Source: Pseudomonas moorei (lineage in GTDB: Bacteria > Pseudomonadota > Gammaproteobacteria > Pseudomonadales > Pseudomonadaceae). From it: a DNA stretch of 64,000 nucleotides. The translations under genes and the position numbers were made by a program. Location: contig NZ_VZPP01000020.1 of the NCBI RefSeq assembly GCF_008801475.1, forward strand, positions 1-64,000. The letters are read 5' to 3'. Below the pieces are notes generated by a model. It saw only the letters and a list, made by a program, of their open reading frames with translations, did no database searches and was not told the DNA's origin. Each line of letters begins with the position of its first letter. Positions within the stretch are counted from its first letter, which is position 1. Shown in pieces: positions 1 through 7,664 of this stretch.

Positions 1-2
1 TT

Positions 3-593
3 AATGTACTGCTCGGCGGTTTCGGCAATACAGCCGACGCCGGTCCCGCAGGCGCCAAGGAAGCCCGTCCGGTGAAATCCGGTTCGGCTGACGACGCGAC
101 CTTCCTGCTGACCAACGCCGACACCGTAATCATCGTTCCGGGCTACGGCCTGGCGGTGGCCCGTGCTCAGCATGCGCTGAAGGAACTAACCGAGAAGCTG
201 ACCCATCGCGGCGTGACCGTGAAATATGCGATCCACCCGGTGGCCGGTCGTATGCCGGGCCACATGAACGTACTGCTGGCCGAGGCCGAAGTGCCTTACG
301 ACCAGGTGTTCGAGATGGAAGACATCAACTCCGAGTTCGGTCAGGCCGACGTGGTGCTGGTGTTGGGTGCCAACGACGTGGTCAACCCGGCCGCGAAGAA
401 CGATCCGAAATCGCCGATTGCCGGCATGCCGATTCTCGAAGCGTTCAAGGCCAAGACCATCATCGTCAACAAGCGCTCGATGGCCAGCGGCTATGCCGGT
501 CTGGACAACGAACTGTTCTACCTGGACAAAACCATGATGGTGTTCGGCGACGCTAAAAAGGTCATCGAGGACATGGTCAAGGCTGTCGAGTAA
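3..593 (+). CDS. pntB: NAD(P) transhydrogenase subunit beta, C-terminal part (5' end outside window)
   Basis: This is the 3' part of PntB, the membrane subunit of the proton-translocating transhydrogenase that moves hydride between NADH and NADP+. The frame is open from base 3, so the gene starts before the window. The visible part is the NADP(H)-binding domain III: a glycine-rich VIIVPGYGLAVARAQ segment, the RMPGHMNVLLAEA stretch, VLVLGANDVVNPAA, and the KRSMASGYAGLDNELF loop near the C-terminus, all typical of PntB. An intrinsic terminator follows about 20 bases after the stop, so this gene ends its operon. Identification is firm from domain III alone. Confidence 0.95.
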   Translation, partial: NVLLGGFGNTADAGPAGAKEARPVKSGSADDATFLLTNADTVIIVPGYGLAVARAQHALKELTEKLTHRGVTVKYAIHPVAGRMPGHMNVLLAEAEVPYDQVFEMEDINSEFGQADVVLVLGANDVVNPAAKNDPKSPIAGMPILEAFKAKTIIVNKRSMASGYAGLDNELFYLDKTMMVFGDAKKVIEDMVKAVE

Positions 594-611
594 ACCTCGC
601 CGGCAACGCAG

Positions 612-638
612 ACGCCCCGACTCGTCGGGGCGTTTTTG
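612..638 (+). terminator. Rho-independent terminator after pntB
   Basis: A CGCCCCGA / TCGGGGCG hairpin with a short CTCG loop is followed by a run of T. It lies directly downstream of the pntB stop. Confidence 0.85.
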
Positions 639-806
639 TTTGCGCAAATCGTCGAACAAATCGAAGCTTTGTTACCGATCCGGTAACGGTGTTTTGTCTG
701 AAAGCCCCGGAATAGACAGCTCTTTTGCGACCTTGGTAGCGGGACGCAGGCCTTCGAAATTCACTAGACTGCACATCCTGCTACCCGTTGCCCGAGATAA
801 CAATCC

Positions 807-2300
807 ATGTACCGTGACCGTATTCGCCTGCCTTCGTTGTTGGATAAAGTGATGAGCGCTTCCGAGGCTGCCGCTCTGATTCAGGACGGCATGACCGTCG
901 GCATGAGCGGCTTCACCCGCGCCGGCGAAGCCAAGGCTGTACCCCATGCACTGGCCGAACGAGCCAAGGTCACGCCGCTGAAGATCAGCCTGATGACCGG
1001 TGCCAGCCTGGGCAACGATCTGGACAAACAGCTGACCGAAGCCGGCGTATTGTCGCGGCGCATGCCGTTTCAGGTGGACAGCACGCTGCGCAAGGCGATT
1101 AACGCCGGTGAGGTAATGTTCATCGACCAACACCTTTCGGAAACCGTCGAACAACTGCGCAACCAGCAGCTGAAACTGCCGGACATCGCCGTGATCGAGG
1201 CGGTGGCGATCACTGAACAAGGGCATATCGTGCCGACCACCTCGGTGGGCAACTCGGCCAGCTTCGCAATTTTCGCCAAACACGTGATCGTCGAGATCAA
1301 CATGGCGCACAACCCGAACCTCGAAGGCCTGCACGACATTTATATCCCGACGTATCGTCCGACCCGCACGCCGATTCCACTGGTCAAGGTCGATGACCGC
1401 ATTGGCAGCACTGCCATCCCGATCCCGCCGGAAAAGATCGTCGCGATCGTGATCACCAATCAGTCCGACTCACCCTCCACCGTGCTGCCGCCGGACATTG
1501 ACACCCAAGCCATCGCCGACCACCTGATCGGCTTCTTCAAGCAGGAAGTCGATGCCGGGCGCATGACCAACAAGCTCGGCCCGCTGCAGGCCGGTATCGG
1601 CACCATCGCCAACTCGGTGATGTGTGGCCTGATTGATTCGCCCTTCGAAGACCTTACGATGTACTCCGAAGTGCTGCAGGACTCGACGTTCGATCTGATC
1701 GATGCCGGCAAATTGAGCTTCGCCTCAGGCAGCTCAATCACCCTGTCGAGCCGTCGCAACGCCGATGTATTCGGCAACCTTGAACGCTACAAGGACAAAC
1801 TGGTACTGCGTCCGCAGGAGATCTCCAACCACCCTGAAGTGGTACGTCGCCTCGGCATCATCGGAATCAACACCGCGCTCGAGTTCGACATTTATGGCAA
1901 CGTCAACTCAACCCATGTCTGCGGCACACGCATGATGAACGGCATTGGCGGCTCGGGCGACTTCGCGCGCAACGCGCACCTGGCCATCTTCGTAACCAAG
2001 TCGATTGCCAAGGGCGGCGCCATTTCCAGCGTGGTGCCTATGGTCAGCCATGTTGACCATACCGAGCATGATGTCGACATCCTTGTCACCGAAGTCGGCC
2101 TGGCAGACCTGCGCGGCCTGGCGCCTCGGGAGCGTGCTCGCGTGATCATCGATAATTGCGTGCACCCGGACTATCGCCAGGCACTCAACGACTACTTCTG
2201 CGCCGCTTGCGCCCTCGGCGGTCATACGCCACACATCCTGCGTGATGCACTGAGCTGGCACATGAACCTGGAAGAAACCGGGAAAATGCTCGCGGTGTAA
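807..2300 (+). CDS. Acetyl-CoA hydrolase/transferase family protein (succinyl-CoA:acetate CoA-transferase type)
   Basis: This 497-residue protein belongs to the acetyl-CoA hydrolase/CoA-transferase family. Members move CoA between succinyl-CoA and acetate or hydrolyse acyl-CoA in the cytoplasm. Visible marks are the N-terminal GMTVGMSGFTRAGEAKAVP stretch, the acyl-CoA loop near GNSASF, the MYSEVLQD segment that carries the catalytic glutamate in this family, and GIGGSGDFARNA near the C-terminus. Length fits full-length AarC/ScpC-type enzymes. The ATG at 807 is the first in frame, preceded by a purine-rich stretch. It is a single gene flanked by terminators or long spacers. Substrate choice (succinate, propionate or acetate) cannot be read from the sequence. 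Confidence 0.88.
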   Translation: MYRDRIRLPSLLDKVMSASEAAALIQDGMTVGMSGFTRAGEAKAVPHALAERAKVTPLKISLMTGASLGNDLDKQLTEAGVLSRRMPFQVDSTLRKAINAGEVMFIDQHLSETVEQLRNQQLKLPDIAVIEAVAITEQGHIVPTTSVGNSASFAIFAKHVIVEINMAHNPNLEGLHDIYIPTYRPTRTPIPLVKVDDRIGSTAIPIPPEKIVAIVITNQSDSPSTVLPPDIDTQAIADHLIGFFKQEVDAGRMTNKLGPLQAGIGTIANSVMCGLIDSPFEDLTMYSEVLQDSTFDLIDAGKLSFASGSSITLSSRRNADVFGNLERYKDKLVLRPQEISNHPEVVRRLGIIGINTALEFDIYGNVNSTHVCGTRMMNGIGGSGDFARNAHLAIFVTKSIAKGGAISSVVPMVSHVDHTEHDVDILVTEVGLADLRGLAPRERARVIIDNCVHPDYRQALNDYFCAACALGGHTPHILRDALSWHMNLEETGKMLAV

Positions 2301-2370
2301 TTGGTACAGATGGCAGCTGACGGAAACACAATTTCGTCAGCTAGCTATCTTCCAGCGATATCCTTTCAAA

Positions 2371-2390
2371 AACTGTACTGCTGTACCGGT
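2371..2390. promoter_or_regulatory. Tandem CTGTAC motif, candidate operator
   Basis: AACTGTACTG is followed immediately by CTGTACCGGT, giving two CTGTAC cores eight bases apart in direct orientation. The same core recurs as GTACAG at 2460-2465, 2976-2981 and 3006-3011. The role as an operator is inferred. Confidence 0.35.
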
Positions 2391-2457
2391 CATTTTCTAC
2401 GGCATTTGCCTACACCCCTAAGAGAAATCGGCAAAAATGCACCTAATTAGTGCGGAC

Positions 2458-2488
2458 AGGTACAGTTGCCTCAATTTCGACCAGTACA
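2458..2488. promoter_or_regulatory. GTACAGTT ... ACCAGTACA motif pair
   Basis: GACAGGTACAGTT is followed about 20 bases on by ACCAGTACA. The same two elements, in the same order, occur at 2971-3010 in front of the DUF2388 genes, so a shared regulator is possible. Confidence 0.35.
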
Positions 2489-2619
2489 CCCCCTATAAAC
2501 AGTTAACTGAGCCCTCACAATACAGGTGAACTGTATCTACAGAGACTAGGCAAACAAGAGGATCATGGGCACCAGTTAAACCACTACCTAATCCCGCCAC
2601 AAGCGGAAGGATGACCACC

Positions 2620-2835
2620 ATGGAACGTACACTCAGTTCCGATCTGTTCTTCGACAACACTGCTGAAAAAACCCAGGCTTCCATGCCTCTGCGCGTTATC
2701 GCCAACCTGATGCTGTGGCAGCGCCGCATCTCCAGCCGCCATCAACTGGCTCGTCTGGATTCGCGTCTGCTGGCTGATGCCGGTATTAGCGAAGCACAAC
2801 GCTACGAAGAGCTGAGCAAGCCGTTCTGGCGCTAA
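2620..2835 (+). CDS. DUF1127 domain-containing small protein
   Basis: The product is a 71-residue basic protein with a C-terminal DUF1127 (YjiS-like) segment: LMLWQRRISSRHQLARLDSR, then LLADAGISEAQRYEELSKPFWR. Such proteins are short and arginine-rich. Studied relatives in other bacteria affect RNA turnover or phosphate and carbon handling, but the role here is unknown. I chose ATG 2620 over ATG 2611 because AAGCGGAAGG ends right before 2611 and gives correct spacing only for 2620. A terminator follows at 2897. It is probably monocistronic and controlled by the repeat-rich upstream region. Confidence 0.8.
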   Translation: MERTLSSDLFFDNTAEKTQASMPLRVIANLMLWQRRISSRHQLARLDSRLLADAGISEAQRYEELSKPFWR

Positions 2836-2896
2836 GTTAGCGTCGCTGGCTCTGACCTTAAGGTCCACCGCCAGCAACCCGAATTGAACAAACAGA

Positions 2897-2926
2897 ACCC
2901 GTCGTGGGAAACCGCGACGGGTTTTG
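2897..2926 (+). terminator. Rho-independent terminator after the DUF1127 gene
   Basis: An ACCCGTCG / CGACGGGT stem with a loop of about 10 bases is followed by TTTTG. Confidence 0.8.
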
Positions 2927-2970
2927 TCGTTTCAGGCCATTCAACGGGTCAAAAAGTAGATAATGTTGCA

Positions 2971-3014
2971 GACAAGTACAGTTTTCTATAAATAGAATAT
3001 AACCAGTACAGTAT
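2971..3014. promoter_or_regulatory. Second GTACAGTT ... ACCAGTACA motif pair, upstream of the DUF2388 cluster
   Basis: GACAAGTACAGTT and ACCAGTACAGTAT flank an AT-rich core. They match the pair at 2458-2488. The spacing is six bases longer here (26 versus 20 between motif starts). Confidence 0.35.
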
Positions 3015-3168
3015 GCCTGGTAGCACCTCCCACCCGAACAGACGGCACTGTTCGAATGTCTATGCACGGGCCTAATATCAAAACCAGCAGGTGACGAACG
3101 AGTGTCTTGCAATTGAATGTCCAGACACCGCGCCACTTTTTAATGCATTTATCCAAAGGAGTTTCACC

Positions 3169-3489
3169 ATGTCCCGTCTTCGTCTGCTCAGCGCTGCAGC
3201 CCTGTTTGCCGTGGCTGCCAATGCCCATGCCTCCAGCTTCATCGCAACCACCGATGCTGTCGTCAACGCGCTCAAGGCCACGTCCGATGCGACCACCGAT
3301 GTCGTTTCGTCGTCGTTCAAGGATCACAAGATCATCCTCGCTGCCCGTGACGACGCGGCGAGCTTTGTTGCCACTGACGGCGCGATCCGCGGCGTAAAAC
3401 TGGAAAGTGCACTCGACTACATCCGCCATCAGGCGCCACAACTGAATGCAACCGACGCTCAACTGGCGCAAGCGATTCTGACCATCTAA
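3169..3489 (+). CDS. DUF2388 family secreted protein, copy 1
   Basis: This 106-residue protein has a signal peptide (residues 1-22, ending AANAHA-S). The mature part is of the DUF2388 (TIGR02448) type, which as far as I know is largely restricted to Pseudomonas. The family core is clear: AARDDAASFVATDGAIRG followed by LESALDYIR and a C-terminal AQLAQAIL. ATG 3169 follows a strong AAAGGAG site, so the longer upstream reading is rejected. It is first of three tandem paralogs that run into a DUF4105 gene on the same strand. Function is unknown; export to the periplasm is inferred from the signal peptide. Confidence 0.82.
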   Translation: MSRLRLLSAAALFAVAANAHASSFIATTDAVVNALKATSDATTDVVSSSFKDHKIILAARDDAASFVATDGAIRGVKLESALDYIRHQAPQLNATDAQLAQAILTI

Positions 3490-3597
3490 AGCGACTGGCC
3501 TGGAGCGGGACACGCCAGTCGTGTCCCAATGTTGCGACGCTGGCTCTAAACCGGGGCTTGCGCTAGCCTTGGGACTCACTTGCAACTGTCGAGTCTC

Positions 3598-3915
3598 ATG
3601 CGCTTTCATTCACAACTGTTGATCTCTACGGTATTTTTCGCGGCCATCCACTCTGGTTCGGCCCACGCTTTCGATGCCTTCAACCTCTCTACACAAGGCG
3701 CTGTCGCCAGTGGTTACGCCACAAGCATGGTGACCTCGGCGCCCTTCGACCATAAACTGCTGCTCGCCGCCCACGATGACGCTGCGGCATTCATCGCCAG
3801 TGACGGCCAATTGAGAGGCGCACAGCTGGAATCGGCCCTGAATTATCTGCGCCGAACCCAGCCAAAACTTCATGCCAGCGACCTTGAACTGGCACAGGCA
3901 ATTCTCGTCCAATAG
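3598..3915 (+). CDS. DUF2388 family secreted protein, copy 2
   Basis: This is a 105-residue paralog of the neighbouring genes, with a signal peptide ending near SAHA-F. It has the same core: AAHDDAAAFIASDGQLRG, LESALNYLR and LELAQAIL. I take ATG 3598 because the upstream in-frame TTG adds only six non-signal residues. The ribosome site is weak, so translation may depend on the preceding gene 108 bases upstream. Function is unknown. Confidence 0.8.
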   Translation: MRFHSQLLISTVFFAAIHSGSAHAFDAFNLSTQGAVASGYATSMVTSAPFDHKLLLAAHDDAAAFIASDGQLRGAQLESALNYLRRTQPKLHASDLELAQAILVQ

Positions 3916-3943
3916 CTATCCCAAGTTTCTCCGGAGTCGTTCC

Positions 3944-4264
3944 ATGCGTAACCCGCTGATTGCCGCCACCCTTGGCCTGTTGCTGCTCGCCGACGTGGCC
4001 CAGGCCCATACCCTGGTTGCCACCAGTAACATGCTGATTCGTGCCACCCAGCGCACACTTGATTTCACATCCGATACCACCACCTCCATCCGTGATTCGA
4101 AAATCGTCCGCGAAGCCCAGGACGACGCCGCCAGTTTCGTTGCCAGCAACGGCGACATTCGTGGAGCACACCTGGAAGCAGCCTTGGATATGTTGCGCAC
4201 CCGCGTACCGGAAGCCCGCGACGCCAGTGACCAGGTTCTCGCCGAAGCCATTCTCGCGCTGTGA
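3944..4264 (+). CDS. DUF2388 family secreted protein, copy 3
   Basis: This 106-residue paralog has a signal peptide ending AQA-H and the core AQDDAASFVASNGDIRG, LEAALDMLR and LAEAIL. ATG 3944 follows TCCGGAG. It sits 28 bases after copy 2, and its stop overlaps the GTG start of the DUF4105 gene (GTGA), indicating translational coupling. The tandem triplication and the coupling suggest that the small proteins and the DUF4105 protein work together. What they do is not known. Confidence 0.82.
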   Translation: MRNPLIAATLGLLLLADVAQAHTLVATSNMLIRATQRTLDFTSDTTTSIRDSKIVREAQDDAASFVASNGDIRGAHLEAALDMLRTRVPEARDASDQVLAEAILAL

Positions 4265-6222
4265 GGCTTCCAGCTGCCTGGCTGTGGGCCGGAGCACTAT
4301 TGCTGTTCGGCAACGCCGCCCATGCCGGCCTTGAACTACACCTCAAGACCGACGGCCTGAATCCCGCCCAACAGCAAGCCAGCCAAGCCTTGCTCGATGA
4401 AGCCATGCAGGCGCTGCCGCCGCGCTTCATCGAGCAACTCGACCGGCGTATCGACGTCAGCTGGACCGACGACATGCCCGCCAACGCCTACGGCGAGGCG
4501 TCATTGGTGTCGGAACTCGCCCTAAATCGCAACCTGCTGGCAGGCCTCACTGACGGCAGTGCCGCAACCAAGAAAACCTATCGCCCCCACGGCACCGTAC
4601 GCCGGGAGATGCTGGCGACGGTGCTGCACGAACTGACCCACATTTATGACCGTTCACGCCTGTGGTCAACGACGGAACGCAAACTGATTCAGCGCTGCTC
4701 CCGGCACCAAAGCAGCTCGGGGCTGATTGGTATCCCGGACGAATGTCGTGGCCAGTCCGATCGCCGCTTTACCCTCAGTGACGACCCGCGCCTGCTCGAC
4801 CTCGCCGGATGGCAGCAATACGTAGGCCGTCGCGGTGAACGCGAACAGCACAATCGCCAGATCGCCCGCAGTCCGGATATTTACGAGACAACCAGCCCCA
4901 AGGAGTTCGTCGCGGTCAACATGGAGTACTTCCTCCTTGACCCGAGCTATGCCTGTCGCCGCCCCTCGCTGTACCGCTACTACAAAGAGCACTTCGGCTG
5001 GGCACCCGCCGCCAAGGATGATTGCGGCAAGACCTTCGCCTTCCTGAATGCCGGTAACGACTTCGCCAAAACACCTCTGGGGCAGGTAGATCCGGAGCGG
5101 GTTTACGCTGTCGACTACCTGCTGGCAGAGGCCAACCAGAACTGGGTCAGCCGCTGGGGTCACAGCATGTTGCGGCTGGTGATCTGTGCACCGGGCCGGC
5201 CGCGCGGGCCGGATTGTCGACTGGACCTGGATCAGCACCTTGTGCTGTCCTACCGCGCCTTCGTCGGCGACGTCCAACTGTCGAGTTGGGATGGCTTGGT
5301 GGGCAAATACCCGTCACGTCTGTTTGTCCTGCCTTTGGCCCAAGTGATCGACGAATACACCAAGACCGAATTGCGCAGCCTGGCCTCGGTGCCGCTGAAC
5401 CTGTCGCGCCGCGAGATTGAAGATGTGGTGGAACGTGCCGCCGAGATGCACTGGAGCTACGACGGTAACTACTTCTTCCTTTCAAATAACTGTGCTGTGG
5501 AGGAGTTGAAGTTACTGCGTGGCGGCACAAACAATCCCAAGTTGGTTGCTCTGGACAACATCATGCCAAACGGTCTGCTGGAAGTGCTCAAAGGGCGCGG
5601 ACTGGCGGATACCAGCGTGTTGGACGACCCTCGGGAAGCACTGCGTTTGGGCTATCGCTTCGACTCCTTCCGCGATCGTTATCAAGCCATGTTTGACGTG
5701 TTGAAAAAACACTTGCCGATCAAACAGGAAAAAGTAGAAGACTGGCTCGACTTGAAAGCCGAAGAGCGCCGCAAATGGTTCGAACAGGCTGATTTGCGTA
5801 CGAGCGCAGCGTTGCTCCTGTTGGAACAAGCCAGCTTTCGCCGCCAGTTGTTGTTGGCCCAGGACGAGGTCAAACAGCGTTACCTGGGCGCTCGAGAATT
5901 GAAAAACGGTGGAATGGACAAGGCGAACGAAACACTGAGGCAGATTCTCGATAACAGCGGCTTTCTCAGCCGTCCGGCAGAACTGCTCGGCAGCGGCGGA
6001 TATGGCTTGCCACAACCCAGTGAGTCGCAACATCTGGAATCGGAAAGCAGCCAGCGACAGAAACAACTGCTGGCACTGTCCGGCGATCTGGATAAGGAAG
6101 TCAGAGCACTGCTTGAACCGAGTCGCGCAGCCGAAATGGCGGCCAATGAAGCCAACGTGAAACAGATTGGTGAGCACTTGCGCAAGTTGCACAAGGCAGC
6201 GGGTGGCCTGGAGTTACCTTAA
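4261..6222 (+). CDS. DUF4105 domain protein with N-terminal HExxH motif, exported
   Basis: This 653-residue protein starts at GTG 4261, coupled to the preceding DUF2388 gene. A signal peptide (about residues 1-22, ending AAHA-G) precedes a domain with HELTH at residues 123-127, a zinc-metallopeptidase-like HExxH. Further on, EANQNWVSRWGHSMLRLVICAP and the following DLDQHLVLSYRAF segment mark the DUF4105 domain. NNCAVEELKLLRGG lies about residue 410, and the C-terminal 150 residues are charged and helical. It is predicted to act in the periplasm or at the outer membrane. Whether it is an active peptidase is unknown. An inverted repeat separates it from the convergent RcnB-like gene. Confidence 0.8.
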   Translation: MRLPAAWLWAGALLLFGNAAHAGLELHLKTDGLNPAQQQASQALLDEAMQALPPRFIEQLDRRIDVSWTDDMPANAYGEASLVSELALNRNLLAGLTDGSAATKKTYRPHGTVRREMLATVLHELTHIYDRSRLWSTTERKLIQRCSRHQSSSGLIGIPDECRGQSDRRFTLSDDPRLLDLAGWQQYVGRRGEREQHNRQIARSPDIYETTSPKEFVAVNMEYFLLDPSYACRRPSLYRYYKEHFGWAPAAKDDCGKTFAFLNAGNDFAKTPLGQVDPERVYAVDYLLAEANQNWVSRWGHSMLRLVICAPGRPRGPDCRLDLDQHLVLSYRAFVGDVQLSSWDGLVGKYPSRLFVLPLAQVIDEYTKTELRSLASVPLNLSRREIEDVVERAAEMHWSYDGNYFFLSNNCAVEELKLLRGGTNNPKLVALDNIMPNGLLEVLKGRGLADTSVLDDPREALRLGYRFDSFRDRYQAMFDVLKKHLPIKQEKVEDWLDLKAEERRKWFEQADLRTSAALLLLEQASFRRQLLLAQDEVKQRYLGARELKNGGMDKANETLRQILDNSGFLSRPAELLGSGGYGLPQPSESQHLESESSQRQKQLLALSGDLDKEVRALLEPSRAAEMAANEANVKQIGEHLRKLHKAAGGLELP

Positions 6223-6228
6223 TTCCAT

Positions 6229-6264
6229 AACCTGTGGGAATGAGCCCGCTCGCTCCCACAGGTT
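6229..6264. repeat. Inverted repeat between convergent genes (REP-like)
   Basis: AACCTGTGGGA and TCCCACAGGTT form an 11-base perfect stem around AGCCCGCTCGC, related to the REP ends seen elsewhere in the window. It may also terminate transcription from either side. Confidence 0.6.
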
Positions 6265-6295
6265 CAGGATATTCGACCTTCAACCTGCTGGCTTT

Positions 6296-6730
6296 TCAGT
6301 ACAGAACCCCCTGCAAAACCTCATAGACAATTCCCGTTCCCACAGCGATCAGCACAACATCCGCGCCAGCACGCCGCCATTCGTAACCGGGGTAATACGG
6401 CAAGTGGCTCAGCGCCCGGTTATCCAGGCGCTCGCCGTAATAACCTCGGGGCAGCGGCCGTCCACGCACCACAATGACACCCGGTGGCGGCGGTGCACCT
6501 CGCACGAAGTAGCCGTGATTGTCGTGAATGGTCTGGCGCACCGGTCCGAAGTCCCGCGGTGGAGGGCCACCCCAATGGTTGTCATGGTCGCGATGATCAT
6601 CGCCATGATAGTCACCACGGTTATCGTAATGACCGTGATCATCGTGTTGATCTGCACTGGCCGGCAACAATGGGGTAGCACTGAGCATCAGAACGCCCAG
6701 GCTGGCAATCAGACGCTTCGACATGTTCAT
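6296..6730 (-). CDS. RcnB-like periplasmic protein
   Basis: This 144-residue exported protein has a signal peptide ending near LPASA-D, then a His/Asp-rich segment (residues about 32-55, many HD and DH pairs), a proline-rich stretch, and the C-terminal RGRPLPRGYYGERLDNRALSHLPYYPGYEW pattern of the RcnB/YohN family. In E. coli RcnB tunes nickel and cobalt efflux; here metal binding is only inferred. I take ATG 6730 because GAGGAAAAAA sits upstream at good spacing and the in-frame GTG 6745 overlaps that site. It reads convergent to the DUF4105 gene, and the trpA terminator lies just upstream. Confidence 0.7.
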   Translation of the reverse strand: MNMSKRLIASLGVLMLSATPLLPASADQHDDHGHYDNRGDYHGDDHRDHDNHWGGPPPRDFGPVRQTIHDNHGYFVRGAPPPPGVIVVRGRPLPRGYYGERLDNRALSHLPYYPGYEWRRAGADVVLIAVGTGIVYEVLQGVLY

Positions 6731-6757
6731 CGGTTTTTTCCTCACGGCACACGCAGC

Positions 6758-6790
6758 AAAAAGGGCTTCAGAACGAGGTCCTGAAGCCCT
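6758..6790 (-). terminator. Rho-independent terminator of trpBA
   Basis: Read on the minus strand, GGGCTTCAG and CTGAAGCCC form a nine-base stem followed by TTTTT. It lies about 60 bases after the trpA stop. Confidence 0.85.
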
Positions 6791-6851
6791 GGGTCTTGCT
6801 CATTAGTCTGTGCCGGAGGGCGCTAATTCCTCTGTATCAGGAACTTTACCT

Positions 6852-7664
6852 TCAGCTGACGCGCGCTTTACGCACGCCTTCGGCCAACGCCGAACAAAGG
6901 CTCAGTACGCCATCCACCGCCTGCTCCGGCGTCGTGGCATTGGCGATGTGATCGATCAACGCCGACCCCACCACCACGCCATCGGCCAGACGCGCGATAT
7001 TCGCGGCTTGCTCCGGGGTACGAATGCCGAAACCGATGCTGATCGGCAGATCGGTATGACGACGCAGACGCGCGACCGCCTCTTCGACGTGCTCCAGGGT
7101 CGCTGCGCCAGCACCGGTCACCCCGGCCACCGACACGTAATACACAAAGCCGGAGCTGCCATTGAGCACTTTTGGCAGACGCACATCATCCGTGGTCGGC
7201 GTGGTCAGACGGATGAAGTCGATGCCCGCCGCCTGCGCCGGATCGCACAACTCCTCGTTATGCTCGGGCGGAATGTCGACCACGATCAGACCATCGACCC
7301 CGGCCTCTTTCGCTTCGGCAATGAAACGCGGCACGCCGTATTTGTGGATCGGGTTGAAGTAACCCATCAGCACCAGCGGTGTTTCTTTGTTGTCCTTGCG
7401 GAACTCGCGAACCATTTCCAGGGTTTTCGCCAGATTCTGCTTGGCTGCCAAGGCACGGATATTGGCGAGCTGGATCGCCGGGCCATCGGCCATCGGATCG
7501 GTAAAAGGCATGCCCAATTCGATCACGTCAGCACCCGCCGCCGGCAAGCCCTTGAGGATCGCCAGGGAAGTCTCGTAGCTCGGGTCGCCGGCAGTGACGA
7601 AGGTCACGAGGGCGGCGCGGTTCTGTTCCTTGAGTTCGGCAAAGCGCGTTTGCAGGCGGCTCAT
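6852..7664 (-). CDS. trpA: Tryptophan synthase alpha subunit
   Basis: TrpA (270 residues) cleaves indole-3-glycerol phosphate to indole and glyceraldehyde-3-phosphate, and passes indole to TrpB. The (beta/alpha)8 signature VIELGMPFTDPMADGPAIQ carries the catalytic Glu49 and Asp60. VGSALI near the C-terminus is the phosphate-binding region. Length is normal. Its ATG overlaps the trpB stop by one base (TGATG), so the pair is translationally coupled. A terminator follows the gene. In Pseudomonas trpBA is activated by TrpI in response to indoleglycerol phosphate. Confidence 0.97.
   Translation of the reverse strand: MSRLQTRFAELKEQNRAALVTFVTAGDPSYETSLAILKGLPAAGADVIELGMPFTDPMADGPAIQLANIRALAAKQNLAKTLEMVREFRKDNKETPLVLMGYFNPIHKYGVPRFIAEAKEAGVDGLIVVDIPPEHNEELCDPAQAAGIDFIRLTTPTTDDVRLPKVLNGSSGFVYYVSVAGVTGAGAATLEHVEEAVARLRRHTDLPISIGFGIRTPEQAANIARLADGVVVGSALIDHIANATTPEQAVDGVLSLCSALAEGVRKARVS

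Larger units (their letters stand above)
2301..2619. other. Intergenic region upstream of the DUF1127 gene with CTGTAC-type repeats
   Basis: No credible gene is seen. The region is relatively AT-rich and carries CTGTAC twice in tandem (2373-2378 and 2381-2386), GTACAG at 2460-2465, ACCAGTACA at 2480-2488 and an inverted repeat ATACAG-N5-CTGTAT at 2520-2536. This looks like a regulator-binding promoter region for the DUF1127 gene. The regulator is not identified. Confidence 0.5.
2836..3168. other. Intergenic region: terminator of the DUF1127 gene, then promoter region of the DUF2388 cluster
   Basis: The first part holds the terminator at 2897-2926. The second part is AT-rich and has GTACAGTT at 2976-2983 and ACCAGTACAGTAT at 3002-3014, mirroring the motifs upstream of the DUF1127 gene. 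No gene is seen. Confidence 0.5.

Noticed and set aside
2371..2390. Tandem CTGTAC as a LexA box
   Set aside because: It lacks CTGT-N8-ACAG symmetry; the cores are direct repeats, unlike the good LexA box at 20726.
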